Assembly (NCBI GenBank): GCA_963580285.1
Contig: OY757021.1
Coordinates: 92,801,221 to 92,865,220, forward strand
Origin: Lucinisca nassula
Taxonomy: Eukaryota > Mollusca > Bivalvia > Lucinida > Lucinidae
Direction of reading: 5' to 3'
DNA: 64,000 bases
Position numbers and translations under genes: made by a program. The notes under the pieces were generated by a model. It was not told the DNA's origin. It ran no database searches and saw only the letters and a program-made list of their open reading frames with translations. Positions within the stretch are counted from its first letter, which is position 1, and each line of letters starts with the position of its first letter. Below are positions 55,286 through 64,000 of this stretch, in pieces.

Positions 55286-55439
55286 CAAACCAGCAATCAA
55301 ACTTATTCAGAACTGTTTATCTTGCGTAAAATGACATGATAACAGGGGTGCGTTTTATAAGTCCTTAAGTATATATCTTTGTACCAGTGCCATCGAAAAC
55401 CGTACATCATCGGATACTTGGTATGATGCTACATCGATG

Positions 55440-55570
55440 TTTATACGTTGTATGAGGGGGTGGTTGGGTGCGACAAAGGTGATGTGTATCTAACGTCACT
55501 GGGGTGCCCTACAGTAGGGCAAATAACCCACAGGCATTGGTGTGTCGTTTAACCCAAAACAATCAATAAA
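55440..55570 (+). mobile_element. SINE-6 fragment
   Basis: GGTGATGTGTATCTAACGTC, CACTGGGGTGCCC, then the end GGTGTGTCGTTTAACCC; the middle is deleted. Confidence 0.6.
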
Positions 55571-55607
55571 TTTAAGTCGTATGCTAGTGATGCATAGCGT
55601 TGCATTG

Positions 55608-55922
55608 GTTTTTTTTTTTTTTTTTTTTTTGTTTGATTTGAGGTTCCCGTTCCCGTCAACACTCTATAGGTCATTTTGGAGACGTTGCTTCCAAGTTTGT
55701 GGGACTTTTACCCGACATTGAGATGAAATGACATATCAAGCCCTGTCGCCCAATGGAACCAATAGAGTTTATAAGCATGGACGGTCCGACTCGCACCACT
55801 TTGCTTGGTCAGGCTTTGATCCTCTATGCGGTTTACCAGTACTCGTGTGCGGTCAATTTCAGCTTTGCTGCGTGGAAGCATCATGCAGCCCATCTATTTC
55901 TTCAAACCCCGATGGGCATTGG
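55608..55922 (-). mobile_element. SINE-1 with long T run (poly-A tail)
   Basis: A T run of about 22 at 55609-55630, then GTTTGATTTGAGG through to TTCAAACCCCGATGGG. In reverse this is a full SINE-1 with a poly-A-type tail. Confidence 0.9.
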
Positions 55923-55924
55923 TT

Positions 55925-56800
55925 TGGATGTTACGTCGTTTTAACGTCATGTGCCCATTTGGATCCCAAACGAAAAAAGAGCAGATCGACAGATCCAGAA
56001 ACCGCCGATAGCACCAAGAGGAAAAGTAGTCAAAAGGCAACTCGACATGTGCGAGCTCTCTTTCCCAGGGCAAACTACCCACTGGGTACATGACGCATCT
56101 ATGTCGATACAACCTCATGTATAGACGTTGATACGACGTTACCTTCACGTTATATGCCTGGTAGGCTTTCTACGTCACTGGTTATGTGTCCGGTGTGAAG
56201 AGCTACTCGTAAGAACTTTTTAAATTGTCATTGTCGCAATGCTCTGAACAGAATTGCGTTTTATAACAATGTGTAGGCAACGTCTTATATACATCAGTGC
56301 AACAACATGACGTTGCATCGACGCTTTAACGCCATGTTCCAAGCAGGTGAACCCAAAGAGCAAAAACAAAAGGTACATAGAAACAGTACGGTAATAGCTC
56401 TGTGTTTGTCATTTATTTATTTATTTTTGTAAAAAAAAAAAAAAGTGAGAGTTTGCAAATGTATGGCAGTACTTTTGTAGCATCACTTGCTAGTAATTAT
56501 TTTATTATCTTTTTCTCCTCCCATAATGATTAAACCACTTGCTTCTGCTGCTTATCATGATAATAAGAATTACCAGCGTACAGGTAAGTTCAAGGACATA
56601 AGCAAAAGAAGTACCTTCGGTCATGTGTTCATAATGCAATCAAAGCACTGACAAGACTGATGTGAGTATAGGCTGGCAAAATGGAGAGTCTAAAATCCTA
56701 AACATTGGGACACCCTGCAGACGTATTGTAATTCTCCTAAAATTTTAACAAATCTGTTTCATGATCCAGCAAGTAGCCCTAAAGGTGCAGATAGAACGGC
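55925..56800. other. Intergenic, nothing recognised
   Basis: No motif or repeat identified apart from a poly-A run at 56431-56444. Confidence 0.5.
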
Positions 56801-56829
56801 AAACAGTGAAGACCATGATCAGACTGCTC

Positions 56830-57005
56830 CTTCAGTCCACATCAATTTACATTTCAACCAATCAAATTACTTCTTGTTATTTATTCATTCAAATTTTCAA
56901 ACTGAATGACAGTGTAGATCCTGATCTGGAAGCCATCTGATCTGGATCTACACTGTTTGCAAAGATAGGGACTGTCCTGTTCAGTGGAATATTGGTTAAC
57001 ATTCT
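56830..57005. mobile_element. MITE family C fragment
   Basis: TTTCAACCAATCAAATTACT, AACTGAATGACAGTGTAGAT and the hairpin at 56910-56960. Confidence 0.7.
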
Positions 57006-57179
57006 CTATTTTATATTCTACAAATGCATGTGCACAGGCAACGTATAGGCATGGACACATTACTTTTTGAATCCTCATGATCTCCATGTTGCTTTCAGAA
57101 ATATACATTGTGTGTACTCACTAGACTAGCCTCAGTAAGGCAGTTGGAACAATTTATGGCCCCAAAAAACATCATCAGA

Positions 57180-57335
57180 GTGAGTGAGTGACTAAGTTTT
57201 ACGTCTCACCAACAGCAAAGGTCATAAGGAGACGGGACCTCGGTTTAAAAACTCAATTTTGAAGAAGCCTGGGATCGATCCTTCGGCCCATGGTTTACAA
57301 GGCCAATAGCATAACCACTACACCACGGAGGCTTC
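57180..57335 (-). mobile_element. SINE-3 (tRNA-derived)
   Basis: Reverse of AAGCCTCCGTGGTGTAGTGG to GGTGAGACGTAAAACTTAGTC, ending in a GAGTGAGTGA tail on the plus strand. Confidence 0.8.
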
Positions 57336-57599
57336 TTTTTTCATCAGAGAAAACCCAGTTCAGGAAAATAAAAGTTCTGCTCATCACAATAAACCCTACC
57401 TGTAGATCAAGATAGAAGGCATCCTGTCCAGAATTTACACAGTCACTCAGTTTGCAGATTTTAATAAATATATAATATCAAGTAATTTGATTGGTGTGTC
57501 AGTAATGAGTGGCACAATTGATTTATTCAGCAGGACAAGAGTTAAGTGAAGCACCAGTTTTCAAAGCATTGTTAGCTTAACAAGCTTGTTAGTTTGTTT

Positions 57600-57850
57600 G
57601 ATTGAGGCCCATCAAAACAATTTAGGTCATTTTGGAGACATTCACCTGCCATTGTGATGAAATGACATCTCAAGCCCCGCCGCCCAATGAAACCAATAGG
57701 TTCATATGTATGGACACTTCCACTTTGCCTTGGCATGCTTAGGCCTTATATGCGGTTTACAAGTATCATGTGTTGTTGGTTTCAGCTCTACGTTGAAGCA
57801 CCATAAAGTCCAATCTATTTCTTCAAGCCCCGATAGGCGGGGGCCAACGA
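57600..57850 (-). mobile_element. SINE-1
   Basis: CCCATCAAAACAATTTAGGTC to AGCCCCGATAGGCGGGGGCC. Confidence 0.87.
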
Positions 57851-58107
57851 GTTTCTTAGTGGTAAAATGTTAACTAATCTAGTACAATATCTATGGCTGG
57901 TTACATTTTTTCTTAAAAAATATTAGTATGTTTGCCATATAAAATAATTAAAAGTTTTAGCGATATGTAAACTAATGATGTAGTTAGTTTTGAACAACTG
58001 GCCCCGTCTAAGCAAGTCCATGTAATGAACACACTTGTAAAACTCACTTTAGTTTAGAAAAGGAGGGGTTTATAAAGGCTCACGTTTTTATTTTATTTTG
58101 TTTTATA

Positions 58108-58286
58108 CATTATCCCACTCAATAAATTAATTTAGCCACAACCATTTCTGATATCCACCTATCCAATTACTGGATATAATGTATCCATTCAAATTTGCAA
58201 ACTGAACAACAAACTGAAGCCATTTGATCAGGATCTACACTGTTTGCTAAGGTAGGGGTTTTCATGTCCAGGAGGATACGGGTTAA
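58108..58286. mobile_element. MITE family C copy
   Basis: TTATCCCACTCAATAAATTA to GGATACGGGTTAAT with a reduced hairpin. Confidence 0.7.
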
Positions 58287-58425
58287 TGCATTTTCAAGAT
58301 TATTTCTCCAATATTGAGCCAATCATGAATAAGTGGAAGGCAAAATTCTGTGTACCCTTAGAAAAATTATCCCAACCTTCCTTTACAAAGCTTAGTCTCT
58401 CACATGGGATCAGAAGCCTCCATGG

Positions 58426-58868
58426 TGCAATGGTTAAGGTACGCGCCTCAAAAACCAAGGGTGTTGGATCCTATTGCTGGCTTCTCCAGACTTTCTACGA
58501 GGTGGTTTGGCAAGGTAAAGGTGTTGCGTATTTTATGTCACTGGCGCATCCAACTGATATTGGGCCAATGCCTGCTATCCTTGTAGCAGGTAAGAGTAGA
58601 GGGTGAATGTTTTTACTTCTTCAGTTTCTTCACTTTCATTCTTCATCTTTCTCCCGTCTCTCTTTCATCTTCTCTACTGTCTCCTCTATTTCTATTCTCC
58701 CTTTCTCTGGGAGACGACACAAAATGACCCACAAGGGTTGACGTGTCGTTAAACCTAAACACAATCAAATCAAGACTTTCGAATGAGTCTTCAAACCATG
58801 GTCCTTCTTCATATGACCTAAGTTGTTGGTGGGATGTAAAATACAAACACACAATATGAGACCGGAGC
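58426..58868 (+). mobile_element. SINE-3 split by SINE-6
   Basis: The head AGCCTCCATGGTGCAATGG to TTCTCCAGACTTTC is at 58426-58495; the body continues AGACTTTCGAATGAGTCTTC at 58773-58868. Confidence 0.83.
58496..58772 (+). mobile_element. SINE-6, complete, with 8-bp duplication
   Basis: 277 bp flanked by AGACTTTC (58488-58495 and 58773-58780). It runs from TACGAGGTGGTTTGGCAAGG to CCTAAACACAATCAAATCA. The first part may hold a decayed tRNA-like head, not recognised with confidence. Confidence 0.85.
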
Positions 58869-58948
58869 AAGGCTAAATCCCAGTGCTGAGTGACCTAATG
58901 CTCAAGTGACAGCACTTTTAACCACTAGGCAACAGACGCCTATGAACA
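58860..58948 (-). mobile_element. SINE-5 head fragment
   Basis: On the minus strand, GTCTGTTGCCTAGTGGTTAA, GTGCTGTCACTTGAGCATTA and TGGGATTTAGCC. Confidence 0.65.
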
Positions 58949-59003
58949 CTTTTCTTATTTATGGCTACTGTAATGATCCTAAGTATTGGGACAGACAGGC
59001 CTA

Positions 59004-59061
59004 AGCAAACAGTGCAGATCCAGATCAGACGGAGGTCTGATCAGGGTCTACACTGTTTGCC
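59004..59061. repeat. Family A hairpin
   Basis: GCAAACAGTGCAGATCCAGA facing TCAGGGTCTACACTGTTTGC, with a short CGGAGG loop. Confidence 0.85.
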
Positions 59062-59299
59062 TTTTGGACTCCTTGCTGGATCATGAAACAAATTTATTAA
59101 AATGTTATGAGAATTACAGCAAGAACAAAAGGTGTCCAAATTTTCAGAATTTTTACGTTATTTCTGTTATGTCAAGCCTGTCTGTTGACCTGCCCAGACT
59201 ACACATGTATTCGTAGGCAGTGTTATAACTTCTGTTGCAGATCACATTCTTTTGCCAATGCATGAATATATTTTGACTGGTTTCTTCAAAAAAAATTTA

Positions 59300-59375
59300 C
59301 TGAATCCTGCAAGGATCAAACCTGCAATCTCCTGATTATCAGTTGGATGCCCACAACACTGAACCACCAGGATAA
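59300..59375 (-). mobile_element. tRNA-like sequence, probable SINE head
   Basis: On the minus strand, GGTGGTTCAGTGTTGTGGGC, an anticodon-arm-like ACTGATAATCAG and GCAGGTTTGATCC. The acceptor arm is not convincing, so not called as a tRNA gene. Confidence 0.45.
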
Positions 59376-59589
59376 AATTCATGTTATCCCGCAGATAAAT
59401 GCCGAGCCCCGCCACTCAAAATTTTTAATGTACTACAGTAAAATCCCCATATTTAGACCACCTTTGGGACTGTTCACATGTGGTTTTTAAGACCACTTTT
59501 GAACAGCCTTTACAGTGGTCTTACTAGAGCCTAAGAGGCCACTGGGTGTGGTAAAAAAGAAATAATAAACAACTGAAACCTTTCAAATA

Positions 59590-59825
59590 TCATTTTAACC
59601 CTTTGTATGCTGGTGGACTCTTCCATTGCAATGTGTTGGACAAGTCCATTTGTCATATAAAGGGTGTCAGGCTTATTTTTTCGTTTTTATTCCATTTTTG
59701 ACGAAAAACATTCTGTTAGCAATAGTGCAGGCCCTGATCAGACGCCACATTCTGTGGCGCCTGATCTGGGCCTACACTGTTTGCCAAGGTACCCCTTTAG
59801 GAGGTTCCCACATACAATGGGTTAA
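59590..59825 (-). mobile_element. MITE family D-like element with hairpin
   Basis: TTAACCCTTTGTATGCTGGT to CATACAATGGGTTAA; hairpin at 59718-59784. Confidence 0.8.
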
Positions 59826-59829
59826 AGAA

Positions 59830-60640
59830 GAGCCTTAATTTTAATTCATAATAGGAGAATTTCACAGTATTAAGTACTGACTAATCGAAGGCTGAAATAA
59901 TAACAAACTCATGGTAACAAATGATCACATTTATTGAAGCACCATCATGTACATCAGAAACAAAACAATATAGAGTAACATGATCATATACAGTTAAACC
60001 ATCTTTGTAAGTTGAAGGTTTTCTCCCAACATGTTTTCTACCTTAATTTTTACAGGAGAGAAGACTTTGAAGACTTGCCTATCTACTACATAAATTCCCA
60101 TAGCAGACGACAAATTTATTTTTCAAAATATTTTTCATAGTAAATACAACCGCGCAACTAGCAGTTTAGCAATATGACATCTGTCGTCAGTTCATTAAAA
60201 TGGAAATACGTCAAAACAAGAATGACACGCAAAACAAGAATCTTTGTCAAAGTACAAAGAAACTGCAATCCATATTAAGCATTTTGAATACAGGTATTTT
60301 CTGCTTCACACAGAAGCTTAGCAATTGTCAAAGAACCTATACCACTCCAATCCTGCCTTCTTCAGATTTGTGCGGCATATTCAAAAATGTTATTTACATT
60401 ATGTCAGTTGTCTGAAAGTTTTGGTCAATCAGCAGAGAAGGACTAGCTACACAATCATTCCGCCTACATTGTCAACCTGTTCAGAAGCACACGATAAAAA
60501 GTTCAACAAAATGCAATAAAGCTTTCAGTGTGCCTTCGATTTTCGTTGCAAACAGCATTAATTTTGCGCCGATGAGAAGTCTTATTGCTAAACTACTGGT
60601 TGGGTGGCTGTAAGACTTGACATTATACGGGCCCCGTCAA
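59830..60640. other. Intergenic, fragments of MITE family F only
   Basis: CAGACGACAAATTTATTTTT and AATATGACATCTGTCGTCAG at 60104-60190 face each other. The rest is unrecognised. Confidence 0.5.
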
Positions 60641-60663
60641 GCGATTTTGGTTCTTATCGCCTA

Positions 60664-60733
60664 TGCGAGCAGCGAAGGTTCAGGCGAGCCTGCGCATCCG
60701 CGCAGTCTCGCCAGAACCTTCGCTGCTCGCTCA
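60664..60733. repeat. GC-rich family A-like hairpin
   Basis: GCGAGCAGCGAAGGTTCAGG faces CCAGAACCTTCGCTGCTCGC around CTGCGCATCCGCGCAG. Confidence 0.88.
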
Positions 60734-61004
60734 TACAAGCAGTGAATCAAGAGGAACCTTCAGACAAAAAGCCATATCCCTGGCCCCTCTGAATGGCTGG
60801 GCTTGCGCAGTTAAAATTTGTCATGACGGAATGCTCGAAGACATAAATTCGCTTGGCGGGGCTCACTTGTGAATGGTTTGTGTATCGTTTCCTGTGCAGA
60901 CGATACAGCAGATGATTCACATGTAATGTAAGTCTTATTTTCTCTGAAACATAAGAAAAATTCACTTTGAAAATGCCGTCTGCTAATTGCGATCGCCATA
61001 ATGG

Positions 61005-61440
61005 GCCTAAGTATTGGGACAGATAAGCCTAAGCAAACAGTGCAGACCCAGATCAGACTGAAGGAGCAGTCGGATTCCTGAAGGAGCAGTCTGATCAGAG
61101 TCATCTCCACCTTTTGGACTCCTTGATGGATCGTGAAACGAATTTTTGAGAATTACTGCAAGTTTCAAGGTGTTCAAACTTTCAGGATTTTTACAGTAGC
61201 AGAGTTGATCATCAGGAAAAACACTACTGTAAAAATTCTACAAGTTCAGTCACCTTGAGAACTTGCTGTAATTCTCCAAAACTTTTAACAAATTTGTTTC
61301 ACAATCCAGCAAGGAGTCCAGAAGGTGCAGACGGAGTGGCAAACAGTGAAGACTCTGATCAGACTGCTCCCCTTTGGGAGCAGTCTGATCTGGGTCTGCA
61401 CTGTTTGCTAAGGTCTATCCCTCCCAATATTTAGGATCAT
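61005..61440. repeat. Two family A hairpins in facing MITE copies
   Basis: Hairpins at 61030-61105 and 61339-61408. The surroundings (GGACTCCTTGATGGATCGTG against CACAATCCAGCAAGGAGTCC) are inverted copies of one another. Confidence 0.8.
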
Positions 61441-61769
61441 TACGGTATCTTCCTTATCAAAAGGGGCCTACCCTTAAAAGAAATAATTTGCTCTAACAGC
61501 AGACCTCCTTTTCAGAGGGGCTCAGTTTTCAGGAAGTACTTATATACCGGAAGTTGCTGAAGTTGTTTCCATTGCAAACACAATCACAGAAAATATACCA
61601 GTTTTCTCTTTTATCAAAGTGTACAGTATTATAAATCTTAGCATAATAATGATATACAAACTTCAATAACTCCAATACCTTAGGACCATGAACATTTTTT
61701 GAGATAGGGGTACTTTGAACTAACGAGGGTTGAACATAGCCCCAGGTCATGATGCATATTGGGTTTGAC

Positions 61770-62066
61770 TTCTGTTTGTTTGATTTGTGGTTAAACCTCC
61801 CTGTCTACAATGTATAGATCATTTTGGAGACATTGCTTCCAATTTTGTGGGACTTTTACCTGACATTGAGATGAAATGACTTCTCAAGCCCTGTTGCCCA
61901 ATGAAACCAATAGGGTTTATAAGCATAAACGGTTCGACTCGCACTGCTTTGCCTGGGCAGGCTTAGATCCTCTAAGCGGTTTACCAGTACTCGTGTGCTG
62001 TTTGAGCTCTGCGTGGAAACATCATCCAGCCCATCTATTTCGTCAAGCCCAGATGGGCGGGGGCCG
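61770..62066 (-). mobile_element. SINE-1
   Basis: TGTTTGATTTGTGGTTAAACC to AGCCCAGATGGGCGGGGGCC. Confidence 0.9.
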
Positions 62067-62384
62067 GGATTTGACTTTGGGATACCTTTTTGATCTTCTG
62101 TAAAATAAAGAAATGTTCTTTGTGCTCATAGAATCACCTAAATGAGCGATTCTAATGAGCTCACAACCAACTTACTTGCAACATAATATCAGAAAACAAT
62201 CAATATTCTAAACACAGTGAAATTCCTACATTAAGACCACCTTTGGGACTGATCAAAAGTGGTCTTTAAGACCACGTTTGAACAGTTACAAAGGTGATCT
62301 CTGTTTACAAGACACAGTGTGCAGAAAACACAAAGAATAACTGCAACCTTCTAAATGAGCTTTTCAAAGCAGAATTAGTTTTAA

Positions 62385-62625
62385 TTTAGGTGGTCTCAAT
62401 CCATTTTGTACAGGAAACCCCAAAACGGGTACCCAAGCAAACAGTGCAGGCCCAGATCAGACGCCGCAGAATACGGCGTCTGATCAGGGCCTACACTGTT
62501 TGCAAAAAGTTCAGCCATTTTCCAAATAAATTTTGAAGAAAACACAACCTAAAACCCTAAATTTTGAAATGGACCCCTGCTTTATATAAAGAGGAAGATT
62601 CCATTTGGTACAAAAAGGGTTAATA
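62385..62625 (+). mobile_element. MITE family D, full length
   Basis: Contains ACCCCAAAACGGGTACCC, then the hairpin 62437-62503 with about 32 paired bases per arm, and ends ATTTGGTACAAAAAGGGTTAA. Confidence 0.9.
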
Positions 62626-62753
62626 GCGGAATTTCACTGTATTTGGATATCCGTGTTCGACTTATCGAAGTTTTACTGTATATAATTTCAAAGCTAATCA
62701 AAATAAAATGGTTTTGATTTCATGTCATAATTCTTTTGTTTTGTATAAATTTT

Positions 62754-62939
62754 TAACTCTTATCCTGCTGTTCACAACAACCCTTTTCTTTGCAAACAAA
62801 ACAGTATAGATCTAGATCAAGTGTGATCTGGCTCATTCAATTTTTGAATTTGTAGGAATAAATTACATCAAGTAATCTGATTGGTTCAAAGCTAGAAATG
62901 GGTGTGACTAAACTGAATATTCAGCAAGAGAAGGGTTAA
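62754..62939. mobile_element. MITE family C
   Basis: TAACTCTTATCCTGCTGTTC to ATTCAGCAAGAGAAGGGTTAA; most of the hairpin is lost. Confidence 0.8.
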
Positions 62940-62944
62940 GGTCA

Positions 62945-63685
62945 AAAGCTGATCCTAGTTCTGTCAGGACATGTCAATCCTTGTTGGTACTTTATTCCAA
63001 CTCCCTGAGACAGGGCAAAATAGGAACACAAGAGAGGTTAGAGAAGGAAGACAGTGATAGGGAAGAATGAAAGAAAAGGGGCATGGTAGCAAGAAAAAAA
63101 ACCACCACCCCCTCTCCCTTGCTGCAAATACAACAGCCTCTAACTACATCACAGCCACCAACAATATTCAGACAGATAGGCCTAGCAAACAGTGTAAACC
63201 CAGATGAGATGCCACAGAACATGTAGACCCAGATGAGAAGCCACAGAACATGTAAACCCAGATGAGATCCCACAAAACAGTTTACATTAATTGCCACTCA
63301 TCTGGCTATTTTTAGAAACATCATCAGGTAGTAAATTATACTTATATGTATTTCAAACAAGTATAGTAAGAAGTTATCCAATTATATCTTAACAACCTCC
63401 AACAATCTCTTGAAGTACATCTAAAATTCAACTTGTCTTTTATGGGAAACCCCTAAAAAGGAGTCCTGCTAAGGACACTGGAAAACAGATCAGGCCCAGA
63501 TCAGGGTCCAGTTGTCCAAAGAATCTTTGTCTTAACGAGCTTGTTAGTGGGCCAATTATCTGTTCTAGCAGGTACAATATCATTTTTTTTCTATTCATAC
63601 TGAATACCAATCGGAGTACTTTTTGCACATCCAAAAGGTACTATTTTTTTCAACAAAAAAACTGTTTGTCTGTTTGTTTTGGAGT
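62945..63685. other. Intergenic, with a threefold short repeat
   Basis: AACCCAGATGAGATGCCACA is repeated three times at 63190-63275 inside a degenerate family A element. No gene recognised. Confidence 0.55.
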
Positions 63686-63689
63686 TGAA

Positions 63690-63978
63690 GGGCCAGTCAA
63701 CAGTATTCAGGTCATTTTTGAGCCGGTCAGTTTACCTATCCACACTTTTCCTGGGCAGGCTTATACGTAAAGTAAGCGGTTAACCAGTGCAGTGCACATT
63801 CTGTTGCCAGAAATTGACAACTGCCCTTCTTAAACCAGTGGAAGGGAGAGAATGACCATAGAAAAGATTTCATGATCAATCTCCACGAAAGAATGTTGCC
63901 GACCCCGGCAGGTATCGAACCCGCTTCCTACTGACCACCAGTCAGACACACATCCAACTGAGCTACCGCAGCCAGCAA
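63690..63978 (-). mobile_element. SINE-2 (tRNA-derived)
   Basis: On the minus strand, GGCTGCGGTAGCTCAGTTGG and GGGTTCGATACCTGCC, then the same body as 22905-23170. A few bases (CCACCAGTCAGAC) are added in the head. Confidence 0.87.
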
Positions 63979-64000
63979 CAAAAATCATAACCCACAACTC

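Overview
The window looks like nuclear DNA of a mollusc, most likely a bivalve. Evidence: coding exons are small, separated by multi-kb introns and bounded by GT/AG sites. Most of the rest is SINEs, Tc1-like transposons, CR1-like LINE remnants, palindromic MITEs, minisatellites and long microsatellites. Nothing looks prokaryotic. A dreissenid or other heterodont bivalve is my guess from the repeat style and cannot be proven here.

One real protein-coding gene is visible, on the minus strand from about 36978 to 1257 and running off the left edge. Seven exons have compatible phases if a weak donor is used in exon 2. They encode a signal peptide, a short Cys-rich segment, a 20-residue linker, a 382-residue Cys-free Gly/Ser/Tyr/Gln-rich region with 'RRVxxYG' motifs and four 11-residue repeats, then three six-Cys modules that resemble the PLAC domain. 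I read it as a secreted extracellular-matrix protein, possibly of shell, periostracum or byssus. The 3' end lies outside the window.

The most unusual non-coding find is four type I hammerhead self-cleaving ribozymes (34912-34957 and 35173-35218 on +; 49406-49451 and 49023-49068 on -). They sit in two tandem-repeat insertions without visible protein-coding capacity that share a central block, so they look like retrozymes. The plus-strand insertion splits a SINE. The minus-strand insertion lies between the arms of a long inverted repeat.

Layout. 1-14 kb: a 1.2-kb inverted duplication (1-1215 and 12733-13963) encloses exons 5-7, a 5.1-kb element with long palindromic ends (2612-7753) and a Tc1 relic. 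14-25 kb: a 1.8-kb tandem duplication (16425-22078) whose second copy has gained a Tc1 transposon and two SINEs. 25-37 kb: exons 4 to 1, a nested Tc1 complex (28665-31774), a LINE fragment, the first retrozyme and a foldback element made of palindromic satellite (35654-37537 region, ending beside exon 2). 37-64 kb: upstream of the gene, only repeats were recognised: nested SINEs with clear target-site duplications, a 500-bp GATA/GACA array, two CR1-like LINE relics, the second retrozyme, minisatellites rich in TCAAGGTCA motifs and many hairpin MITEs.
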